In this document: positions 55,192 through 64,000 of the stretch, piece after piece
Layout: each line of letters begins with the position of its first letter
Position numbering within the stretch: position 1 is the first letter of the stretch
Assembly: GCF_049800675.1 (NCBI RefSeq)
Contig: NZ_JBLOOT010000009.1
Location: forward strand, 1-64,000
Reading direction: 5' to 3'
Length of the DNA stretch: 64,000 bases
From: Cauispirillum nitrogeniifigens
GTDB taxonomy: Bacteria; Pseudomonadota; Alphaproteobacteria; Rhodospirillales; Rhodospirillaceae
The notes under the pieces: model-generated
What the model was told of the DNA's origin: nothing
The model's database searches: none
The model's input: the letters and a program-made list of their open reading frames with translations, nothing else
Position numbers and translations under genes: made by a program

Positions 55192-56031
55192 ATGCGGATC
55201 ATCCCCGGCCAGGGTCGACTGAGGACGTTGTCCTTCAACAAGATCATCCCCAACATCATCACCTTGCTGGCGCTGAGCGCGGGGCTGACGTCGATCCGCT
55301 ACGGGCTGCGGGAGGAATTCGAACGCGCGGTGATGGCCATCTTCCTGGCCGCCGTCCTGGACGGCATCGACGGCCGCATCGCGCGCATGCTCAAGGGGAC
55401 CAGCAAGTTCGGCGCGGAACTCGATTCGCTGTCGGACTTCATCTCCTTCGGCGTCGCCCCGGCGGTGCTGCTGTACCTGTGGACCATGCAGGAGGCCGGC
55501 GGCATCGGCTGGGCGCTGTGCCTGCTGATCGCCATCTGCGCCGCCCTGCGGCTGGCGCGCTTCAACACCATGCTGGGCGAACCCGACCCGCCAAGCTGGG
55601 CCCACAACTACTTCGTCGGCGTGCCGGCCCCGGCCGGCGCCTTCCTGGTGCTGCTGCCCATGGTGCTGTCGTTCCACTTCGAGGCGGGGTTCTTCTCCTC
55701 GCCCTGGATCGTCGGCGCCTTCGCCGTCGGAGTCGGCTTCCTGATGGTCAGCCGCATTCCCACCTACTCGTTCAAGCGCTTCCGCGTGCCGGCGAAGTGG
55801 GTGCTGCCGATGATGATCGTCGTCGGCCTGCTGGCCGCCTTCCTGGTCACCGAGCCCTGGGCCACCCTGGGGGTCATCGGCCTGATCTACCTGGCCGGCA
55901 TCCCGTTCTCCCTGCGCAGCTTCGCCACGCTCCAGGCCCGCGCCGCCGCCAATGCCGGCGCGCTGCCCGAGGAGGATGAGGGCGAGGAAGACGACGACGA
56001 CACCCCGCCGGACGCCGCCCGCACGGCGTAG
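55192..56031 (+). CDS. pssA: CDP-diacylglycerol--serine O-phosphatidyltransferase
   Basis: This 279-aa CDP-alcohol phosphotransferase of the inner membrane makes phosphatidylserine. The catalytic motif D57-x2-D60-G61-x2-A64-R65-x8-G74-x3-D78-x3-D82 is complete in LDGIDGRIARMLKG and KFGAELDSLSDFI. About eight helices follow, and the tail is very acidic (EEDEGEEDDDD). It supplies substrate to the Psd encoded immediately upstream. The downstream spacer contains a family A repeat and an antisense-oriented terminator. Confidence 0.94.
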   Translation: MRIIPGQGRLRTLSFNKIIPNIITLLALSAGLTSIRYGLREEFERAVMAIFLAAVLDGIDGRIARMLKGTSKFGAELDSLSDFISFGVAPAVLLYLWTMQEAGGIGWALCLLIAICAALRLARFNTMLGEPDPPSWAHNYFVGVPAPAGAFLVLLPMVLSFHFEAGFFSSPWIVGAFAVGVGFLMVSRIPTYSFKRFRVPAKWVLPMMIVVGLLAAFLVTEPWATLGVIGLIYLAGIPFSLRSFATLQARAAANAGALPEEDEGEEDDDDTPPDAARTA

Positions 56032-56124
56032 GCGCTGAAGCCCCCGGTCCCCCTCGCCCCCAGTCCCGTGGCGGAGCTTGTGAAGAGCTCTCCTAGGTGA
56101 GGTGGCTATAGCCCCTTCTCAGCT

Positions 56125-56247
56125 CGTCGTTCCCGCGAAGGCGGGAACCCAGGGGCCGTGGAAACATCCCCATCAGCTTCCTTATGGCGTTGATGCAGCC
56201 GATGTTTTTCTCCGCGGCCCTGGGCCCCCGCCTGCGCGGGGGCGACG
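56125..56247. repeat. Intergenic palindromic element, family A, copy 2
   Basis: This is the reverse-oriented counterpart of 13396-13517. It runs from CGTCGTTCCCGCGAAGGCGGGAAC to GCCCCCGCGCAGGCGGGGGC followed by GACG. Both arm hairpins and the overall terminal inverted repeat are preserved, while the central 40 bp has diverged. The surrounding 56032-56301 has no gene. Confidence 0.85.
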
Positions 56248-56301
56248 TATAGGGTGGGATGGAAAGATATCAAGCCGCTCCATCAATCACGATGAAAATC
56301 C

Positions 56302-56335
56302 AAAAAAAATCCCCCGACGCCGAAGCGGCCGGGGG
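56302..56335 (-). terminator. Orphan minus-strand rho-independent terminator
   Basis: On the minus strand, CCCCCGGCCGCTTCGGCGTCGGGGG forms a long stem and is followed by ATTTTTTTT. No minus-strand protein gene lies to its right before the plus-strand regulator at 56470. A short non-coding RNA from about 56340-56465 or a long antisense transcript would explain it. It could also just prevent antisense transcription. Confidence 0.6.
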
Positions 56336-56417
56336 TGTGAGACTTGGCAACGATCTCGAGGAGGAGAATGCCGCAGGCTGTTAAGGCGGTCAATAAGTGA
56401 TTGATCTGCAAGGGTCA

Positions 56418-56470
56418 GTTTTGTAAAATTCTCGTTATGCTGCACTGTAAAAAAGTAAAACGGTAAAACA
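56418..56470 (+). promoter_or_regulatory. GTAAAA tandem repeats at the start of the ScfR-like gene
   Basis: GTAAAA occurs at 56447, 56455 and 56463 in strict 8-bp register, ending at the ATG at 56470, and once more at 56423 inside TTTTGTAAAA, a near-palindrome. No Shine-Dalgarno sequence is visible. An autoregulatory operator or a leader-poor start is plausible. ScfR relatives often control their own promoter. Confidence 0.4.
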
Positions 56471-58059
56471 TGGCGCCTCCTGTTCCCATCGGCCACCGCA
56501 TCCGTGCCCTGCGTCAGGACTGCGCCATGACGCAGGTGGCGCTGGCTGCCGCCGTGGGGATTTCGTCGAGCTATCTCAACCTCATAGAGCACAACCGTCG
56601 GCCCATCGGCGGGGCCCTGCTGCTGCGCATCGCCGCCGAGCTGGGGACCAACGCCGATCAGCTCGCCGGGCGCGAGGAGGCCCGCATGGCCGCCGAGCTG
56701 GAGGAGATGGCCGCCGATCCGACCCTGGCGGCGGCGCTGCCGGCGTCGGCCATTCCGCAGATGGTCGGCCAAGCACCGGAGCTGGCGCGCGCCGCCCTGG
56801 GCGCCTACCGCGCCTACCGCGAGGCCCGGCTGCAAGGCGAGGCGCTGGCCGAGCGGCTGTCCCAGGACCCGTTCCTGGCCGAGGCCAGCCACCAGATCCT
56901 GACGCTGATCACCTCCATCCGCTCGTTCTCGGAAATCCTGGAGGACTACGGCGACATGGACGACGCCCAGCGGCGCCGATTCATCGGCGGCATCGCCGAC
57001 GAAAGCCGGCGGCTGGCGGCGTTGAGCGGCGAGATGTTCGACTTCCTCGGCGGCCGGGCCACCCACCGCCCGCACCAGACGCCGGAGGAGGAGGTGGACG
57101 ACCTGTTCCATGACCGCGCCAACTACTTCCCCGAACTGGAGGATGCCGCCGACCACATCCGCCGCGCGCTGCTCGGCGGCGAAGTTGGCCTGTTCGCCAC
57201 CCTGGCCGAGGCGCTGCGCCGCCGCCACGGGGTGACGGTGCGCTTCGCCAGCCCGGAAAGCCTGCCGCGCGAGCATGCCTATGACCCCGACCGCCGCGTG
57301 CTGGCCTTGTCGGAGGCGCTGACGCCGTCGTCGTGGCGGTTCCGCGCCGCCCAGCTCATCGGCCGCCTGGAGGCCGCCGAGACGATCGACGCCCTGGCCG
57401 CCGATCCGATCCTGACCACCGACGCCGCCCGCGACCGCGCCCGCCATGCCCTGGGCAACGCCTTTGCCGGGGCGCTGCTGCTGCCACGGGCGGAGTTCCT
57501 GGCGGCGGCGCGCACCCTGCGCACCGACATCGAGCGCCTTCAGGAGCGCTTCACGGCCAGCTTCGAGCAGGTCTGTCACCGCCTGGCCAGCCTGTCGCGG
57601 GCGCCCGAGGGCGGCGAGAGCGGCGGGGGAGGCGCGCCGATCCCCTTCCACTTCCTGCGCACCGACATCGCCGGCAACATCTCCAAGCGCTTCTCGGCCT
57701 CGGGCCTGCGGCTGCCGCGCTATACTGGCGCCTGCCCGCGCTGGGTGACGCACACCGCCTTCCTGACGCCCGGCCGCATCGTCACGCAGGTCGCCCGCCT
57801 GCCCGAGGGCGGCACCTTCCTGTTCATCGCCAAGGCCTTCGCCCGGCCTGGCGGCGGCTGGCGGACGGCGCGGACGTACCATTCCGTGACCCTGGGCTGC
57901 GACTTCGCCTTCGCCCGCCAGACGGTCTATGCCGACGGGCTGGACCCCGGCGTCCCCGGTGTCGCCGAGCCGGTGGGGGTGAGCTGCCGCCAGTGCCCGC
58001 GCGCCGACTGCGCCCAGCGCGCCCTTCCGGCGCTTGAGGTGGCCGGCGGCGCGGAGTAG
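56470..58059 (+). CDS. XRE/ScfR-family transcriptional regulator with an internal HisKA-like segment
   Basis: This 529-aa protein has four recognisable parts. Residues 8-62 are an XRE helix-turn-helix (MTQVALAAAVGISSSYLNLIEHN). Residues 137-196 resemble a histidine-kinase dimerisation domain (HisKA): ASHQILTLITSIRSFSEIL includes H141 where the phosphoacceptor would be, then RFIGGIADESRRLAAL. The long central region is ScfR/IrrE-like but without a clear HExxH. The C-terminus ends in a metal-site-like CRQCPRADC. There is no ATPase domain, so it cannot autophosphorylate. ScfR relatives sense short-chain fatty-acyl metabolism. It lies directly before a response regulator and a symporter-kinase. 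Confidence 0.75.
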   Translation: MAPPVPIGHRIRALRQDCAMTQVALAAAVGISSSYLNLIEHNRRPIGGALLLRIAAELGTNADQLAGREEARMAAELEEMAADPTLAAALPASAIPQMVGQAPELARAALGAYRAYREARLQGEALAERLSQDPFLAEASHQILTLITSIRSFSEILEDYGDMDDAQRRRFIGGIADESRRLAALSGEMFDFLGGRATHRPHQTPEEEVDDLFHDRANYFPELEDAADHIRRALLGGEVGLFATLAEALRRRHGVTVRFASPESLPREHAYDPDRRVLALSEALTPSSWRFRAAQLIGRLEAAETIDALAADPILTTDAARDRARHALGNAFAGALLLPRAEFLAAARTLRTDIERLQERFTASFEQVCHRLASLSRAPEGGESGGGGAPIPFHFLRTDIAGNISKRFSASGLRLPRYTGACPRWVTHTAFLTPGRIVTQVARLPEGGTFLFIAKAFARPGGGWRTARTYHSVTLGCDFAFARQTVYADGLDPGVPGVAEPVGVSCRQCPRADCAQRALPALEVAGGAE

Positions 58060-58120
58060 GCTCTGCACGGGGAACATGGGAACGGCGGGCGTGGGGCAAC
58101 CGCCGAGGTAGGGGAGAGGC

Positions 58121-58501
58121 ATGGAGACCGCATCGGTCCTTGTGGTGGAGGATGAACGGGCGATCGCCGAGTCCCTGACCTTCCTGATGGAGCGCGCGGG
58201 GTTTTCCGTGCGGGTGGCCTATGACGGCATCAAGGCCCTGGAGATGATCGAGCGCAAGCCGCCGGATCTCATCCTGCTCGACGTCATGATGCCCGGCTGC
58301 GACGGGTTCGAGGTGGCGCGCACCATCCGCGCCAACGCCACCCTGCGCGACATCCGCATCGTCATGGTCACCGCCAAGGGCCAGGACATCGACCGCCGCA
58401 AGGGCCGCGAACTGGGCGTCGACGACTACATCACCAAGCCGTTCTCCACCCGCGACGTGGTGGCGCGGGTCAAGGCCCTGCTGGGCGGCGGCGCGGCATG
58501 A
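58121..58501 (+). CDS. Single-domain response regulator
   Basis: This 126-aa receiver domain has no output. The acidic pocket is E10-D11-E12, the phosphoacceptor is D54 (LILLDVMMPGCDG), T84 lies in VMVTAKG and K106 in YITKPF. It is probably a phosphate relay or competition partner of the symporter-kinase encoded downstream. GGGGAGAGG precedes the start. The stop overlaps the next gene by 4 bp (ATGA). Confidence 0.9.
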   Translation: METASVLVVEDERAIAESLTFLMERAGFSVRVAYDGIKALEMIERKPPDLILLDVMMPGCDGFEVARTIRANATLRDIRIVMVTAKGQDIDRRKGRELGVDDYITKPFSTRDVVARVKALLGGGAA

Positions 58502-58731
58502 CACCGGGCCAGGCCCCGCGCGAACGTACCCTGTTCCTGATCGCCGTGGGCTTCGTGCTGGTGATGCCGCCGCTGGTGCTGGTCGCCGACCATGCGGCCT
58601 ATGTCTTCGGCGTGCCGGTGTTCTACGCCTACATCTTCACCGTCTGGGGCGGGCTGATCGCCGCCGGGGCGCTGCTCGCCCGCCGGCTGGCCACGGGCGA
58701 GGCCGAGGCGCCGCCCGACGGTCGGGACTGA
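58498..58731 (+). CDS. Small two-helix membrane protein, DUF3311-like symporter accessory
   Basis: This 77-aa protein has two hydrophobic helices (TLFLIAVGFVLVMPPLVLV, then FYAYIFTVWGGLIAAGALLA). The FGVPVFYAYIFTVWG motif resembles DUF3311/DUF485-type small subunits encoded next to sodium:solute symporters. It overlaps the response regulator stop and precedes the symporter-kinase by 18 bp, supporting that role. There is no enzymatic motif. Confidence 0.7.
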   Translation: MTPGQAPRERTLFLIAVGFVLVMPPLVLVADHAAYVFGVPVFYAYIFTVWGGLIAAGALLARRLATGEAEAPPDGRD

Positions 58732-58749
58732 GGGCGGGGCGCTGCGGCC

Positions 58750-61503
<2,754 letters not shown>

Positions 61504-61522
61504 GCGCAAGGAGACTGCCCCC

Positions 61523-61969
61523 ATGTTCGCCCACTCCATCTCCCTCGACACCGCCAGCCGCATCGTCGACGAGGCCCTGGCCAAGGGCCGCGCCGAAGGC
61601 TTCCAGCCGCTGACCGTGGTGGTCCTCGACGCCGGCGGCCACATCAAGGCGATGAAGCGCGAGGACGGCTCCAGCCTGATGCGCCCGGAAATCGCCATGG
61701 GCAAGGCCTGGGGCACCCTCAGCCTCGGCATGGGCGGCCGCGAACTGGCCCGCCGCGCCGAAAAGATGAGCATGTTCATGAACGCCGCCTCCGACCTCGC
61801 CGGCGGCAAGCTGGTCCCGGTCCCCGGCGGGGTGCTGATCCGCGACGCCCAGGGCACCATCCTCGGCGCCGTCGGCGTCACCGGCGACCTGTCGGCCAAC
61901 GACGAAGTTTGCGCCGTCGCCGGCATCAAGGCCGCCGGCCTGGTGCCGGATACGGGGGATGCGGAGTAG
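61523..61969 (+). CDS. GlcG/HbpS-family protein
   Basis: This 148-aa cytoplasmic-looking protein contains ASRIVDEALAKGRAEG, LTVVVLDAGGHIKAMKREDG, and GGVLIRDAQGTILGAVGVTGD, the GlcG/HbpS signature. It has no signal peptide. HbpS of Streptomyces is an accessory haem-binding protein of a sensor kinase, and the gene here is 19 bp after a histidine kinase, so an accessory role is possible. The family also contains proteins of unknown metabolic function. GCGCAAGGAG precedes the start. Confidence 0.82.
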   Translation: MFAHSISLDTASRIVDEALAKGRAEGFQPLTVVVLDAGGHIKAMKREDGSSLMRPEIAMGKAWGTLSLGMGGRELARRAEKMSMFMNAASDLAGGKLVPVPGGVLIRDAQGTILGAVGVTGDLSANDEVCAVAGIKAAGLVPDTGDAE

Positions 61970-62006
61970 GGGGGATTCGCCTGAAAAGGCTCTCCCTGCC
62001 GACGCG

Positions 62007-62657
62007 CTACGAGTCCGTGGCGACTATCCAAGCGATGAGACAGGCGAGTTGTACAAAGCTGGCAGTCATCAATGCCAAAACCACCGACAGGGCGAGCATG
62101 ATGGCGCCGCCGAGCGGGCTGTCGTGCTCCTCCATGTCGGTCGGGCTGCGGACTTCCTTGGTAACCAGGGCCACGGGCAACGCGGCGATCAGGACCGCCA
62201 CGAAAGGCCCCGGCATTCCGAAAAAGACAAAGTGGAGCAGCAGCATCCCGGCGTAAGAGGCGGCGAAGAAGACCACAGGCCCGACGCCCAGGAACAGCGC
62301 CACGACCAGCACCAGGAACTGCGCCCAAGTCATGAGTCCCGCAGCGCCTTGTGGGACGCCCAAAGAGGGCTCCATGATGATGTTGAGCGCTCGCCCGCCG
62401 ATGGCGCAGCCGACCGTCATCGCCAGGTGCGCGATCTTGCTGCGCCGGCCGAACACGGTCATCCCCACCAGGGTCGCTAAGGTCGACGCCAAAGCGACCT
62501 GAGTCATGAGCGCCTTACGTTCAAGGTATGATGCCTCGGCCAGCCAGAGGAGGCGGGGCACCGCCACGGCCTCGATGGCGACCACCACCAGCACCAGTAT
62601 GGCCAGCCCCAGCGTCAGGCGGTCCCGCGCGCCGTAGTACAGATCGACCCAGTGCAT
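62007..62657 (-). CDS. Hypothetical polytopic membrane protein, about 216 aa
   Basis: It has five to six hydrophobic segments (LAILVLVVVAIEAVAVP, MTQVALASTLATLVGMTVF, FLVLVVALFLGVGPVVFFAASYAGMLL, FVAVLIAALPVALV, ALSVVLALMTASFVQLACLIAWIV), with no recognised family. The start at 62657 follows GGGGGAG closely; an ATG at 62687 is possible. Codon use is less GC-biased than its neighbours. It is convergent with the GlcG/HbpS-like gene. Confidence 0.65.
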   Translation of the reverse strand: MHWVDLYYGARDRLTLGLAILVLVVVAIEAVAVPRLLWLAEASYLERKALMTQVALASTLATLVGMTVFGRRSKIAHLAMTVGCAIGGRALNIIMEPSLGVPQGAAGLMTWAQFLVLVVALFLGVGPVVFFAASYAGMLLLHFVFFGMPGPFVAVLIAALPVALVTKEVRSPTDMEEHDSPLGGAIMLALSVVLALMTASFVQLACLIAWIVATDS

Positions 62658-62716
62658 TGCTCCCCCGACACCGCCCCACCGCGACATAATGTGGCATCAG
62701 GTGGCGTCGTTGTATC

Positions 62717-62860
62717 TCAAACCATCTTGGGTGTGTTACCCGCCTCCGCCACGAACCCCGTGACCATGTCCAGGAACTCCCGGCCCTGTTCCTTGGCCAG
62801 TTTCAGGCGGCGGCCGCGCAGGGCCTGGAACAGGGCTTCGTCCTCCGGCCGCCGCTCCAC
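62717..62860 (-). pseudogene. Duplicated recQ HRDC fragment with in-frame 41-codon deletion
   Basis: The minus strand encodes PEDEALFQALRGRRLKLAKE followed directly by QGREFLDMVTGFVAEAG. These match the beginning of the HRDC domain and the C-terminus of the recQ gene at 63357. A 123-bp segment between (63405-63527) is missing, joined at a GCC shared by both sides. The frame stays open for 47 codons from GTG to TGA. The duplication flanks the secreted-protein gene at 62888. Expression is unlikely. Confidence 0.75.
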
Positions 62861-62887
62861 CCCGCCGCGCGAGGTTCAGGGGCTCGC

Positions 62888-63271
62888 TTACGGCTTGGCC
62901 ACTTCCCATGCGCCGTTGGCCATGCCGGCCCCGGTGGTGTCACCGGGTTGCTTGTCGCGGACCCATAGGTACAGCGGCTGCCCCTTGTAGGCCCACTGCT
63001 TGCCACCGTCGGGGCGGTCGATGACGGAATAGTCACCGCTGCCGGTGGCATCCGCATCGGCCATGAGGGGCGGCCAGTTCGCGGCGCAGGCGTCGACACA
63101 GGCCGACTGGCCCGGCTGGTCCTTGGCATAGGTGTAGAGGGTCATGCCCTCGGGGTTTGCCAGCACGCTGCCCATGGTCGTGTCCATCTTCTGGACAGGA
63201 GCGTCGGCGGCCTGGGCGGTGGTGGCGGTGAGCAGGGCGGCACAGGCAACGAAGGCGAAGCGAGCACGCAT
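62888..63271 (-). CDS. COG4315-type secreted repeat protein
   Basis: This 127-aa protein starts at 63271 with a signal peptide (MRARFAFVACAALLTATTAQA, cut near 21). It carries the characteristic repeats GSVLANPEGMTLYTYAKDQPG with CVDACAANWPPLMA, and YSVIDRPDGGKQWAYKGQPLYLWV. This lipoprotein-like family (PF03640) is of unknown function and lacks the lipobox here. C58 and C62 probably form a disulfide. It lies between full-length recQ and a recQ fragment on the same strand. Confidence 0.85.
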   Translation of the reverse strand: MRARFAFVACAALLTATTAQAADAPVQKMDTTMGSVLANPEGMTLYTYAKDQPGQSACVDACAANWPPLMADADATGSGDYSVIDRPDGGKQWAYKGQPLYLWVRDKQPGDTTGAGMANGAWEVAKP

Positions 63272-63356
63272 GGCATCCTCCCGGTGCATTCCCAGTCCCC
63301 TCCGTAGGGGAACACCGCCGGGACGCCGGGGCGCCGCCCTCATCCGCTATTTCCGG

Positions 63357-64000
63357 TCACACCCCCGCCACGAACCCCGTCACCACGTCCAGGAACTCCC
63401 GGCCGTAACGCTCCAGCTTGCTGGCGCCGATGCCGGGGAGTTCGGCCATGGCGGTCAGGGTGGCGGGGCGGGCGCGGGCGATTTCGACCAGGGTGGCGTC
63501 GTGGAAGATGACGTAGGGCGGCACGCCCTGCTCCTTGGCCAGTTCCAGGCGGCGGCCGCGCAGGGCCTGGAACAGGGCTTCGTCCTCGGGCCGGTCGAGG
63601 ACCGTGCGGCGTTCGCTGGTGCGGTCCTTCCTGGCCTTTGAGCGGCCGGGGTCGCGGCGCAGCCAGATCTTTTCCTCGCCGCGCAGGACCGGGCGCACGT
63701 TGGGGCCCAGGTGCAGACCGCCGTGGCCGTCGACGTCCACCACCACATGGCCCATGGCGATGAGCTGGCGCAGCACCGACTGCCAGGTGTCCTTGGACTC
63801 CGTCTCGCCGACGCCGAAGGTCGGCAGGCGATGGTGGCCCAGGCTGCGCACCCGTTCGGTGGTGGTGCCGCGCAGCACGTCGATGACGTGCCCGGCGCCG
63901 AAGCGCTGGCCGGTGCGGTAGATGGCCGACAGGGCCTTCTGCGCCACCTCGGTGCCGTCGAACTGGTCCACCGGCTCCAGGCAGGTGTCGCAGTTGCCGC
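63357..64000 (-). CDS. recQ: ATP-dependent DNA helicase RecQ, C-terminal part (cut by window edge)
   Basis: The visible part begins, at the window edge, with the zinc-binding end CGNCDTCLEPVDQFDG. It continues through the RQC winged helix (AIYRTGQRFGAGHVIDVLRG, then TFGVGETESKDTWQSVLRQL) and an HRDC domain (LFQALRGRRLELAKEQGVPP, TLTAMAELPGIGASKLERYG). The helicase core lies right of position 64000. RecQ unwinds recombination intermediates. Its last codons are duplicated in the fragment at 62717-62860. Confidence 0.93.
   Translation of the reverse strand, partial: GNCDTCLEPVDQFDGTEVAQKALSAIYRTGQRFGAGHVIDVLRGTTTERVRSLGHHRLPTFGVGETESKDTWQSVLRQLIAMGHVVVDVDGHGGLHLGPNVRPVLRGEEKIWLRRDPGRSKARKDRTSERRTVLDRPEDEALFQALRGRRLELAKEQGVPPYVIFHDATLVEIARARPATLTAMAELPGIGASKLERYGREFLDVVTGFVAGV

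Overview
The window is GC-rich DNA with tightly packed, ATGA-coupled genes. It looks like the chromosome of an alphaproteobacterium of the Rhodospirillales/Rhodospirillaceae type. This rests on gene content: a cytochrome c' beside a membrane cytochrome b, an Mrp antiporter operon, eukaryotic-type NADP-isocitrate dehydrogenase, the MaeB-type malic enzyme fused to a phosphotransacetylase domain, DUF2849/DUF934 sulfite-reductase genes, and an ScfR-type regulator beside a symporter-kinase. Species cannot be named from the sequence alone.

Positions 1 to about 12950 are the integrase-proximal part of a tRNA-integrated genomic island. From left to right, all on the minus strand, it holds: the start of an IS3-family insertion sequence; dptH, dptG and dptF (the restriction module of the Dnd phosphorothioate system); an ATGA-coupled trio of a 157-aa protein, an RNase J-like metallo-beta-lactamase and a PD-(D/E)XK-like protein; a decayed DUF1524/HNH remnant; and a tyrosine integrase. 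The island ends in a 45-bp 3' fragment of a CAU-anticodon tRNA. The intact tRNA and any dnd modification genes would have to lie left of the window. The trio is the best candidate here for an uncharacterised defence or nucleic-acid-processing system.

Positions 12961 to 30490 are core chromosome: a GIY-YIG protein, a small secreted Cys protein, malic enzyme, a two-gene DUF2325 operon behind a Fur-box-like site, glutaredoxin 3, a GlcD-like FAD dehydrogenase, a second Fur-box-like site before a DUF2061 protein, a coxL-like/cysQ/DUF3108/sua5 operon, a PPOx-family protein, a YddG-like exporter, a single-domain response regulator, a TusE-like protein, a DUF1127 protein and a GcvA-like LysR regulator.

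Positions 30493 to 37270 form an assimilatory sulfur unit. An SLC13-type permease is divergent from ferredoxin-NADP reductase, ferredoxin, a small ORF, DUF2849, sulfite reductase, DUF934 and APS/PAPS reductase. A natural reading is sulfate import, then reduction, with electrons passing from NADPH through the FNR and ferredoxin.

Positions 37293 to 56031 hold a large FtsX-like permease, the seven-gene mnhABCDEFG operon, a FecR-domain protein, icd, a LOG-family hydrolase, cytochrome c' and cytochrome b, a LysM protein, and psd-pssA (phosphatidylethanolamine synthesis). Positions 56470 to 61969 are a sensory cluster: an ScfR/XRE regulator with a HisKA-like internal segment, a single-domain response regulator, a small DUF3311-like membrane protein, a sodium:solute-symporter/histidine-kinase fusion and a GlcG/HbpS-like protein. 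The right end holds a membrane protein, an in-frame-deleted recQ HRDC fragment, a COG4315-type secreted protein and the C-terminal part of recQ, cut by the window edge. Three families of palindromic intergenic repeats lie between core genes; two of them have two copies each, in opposite orientations.
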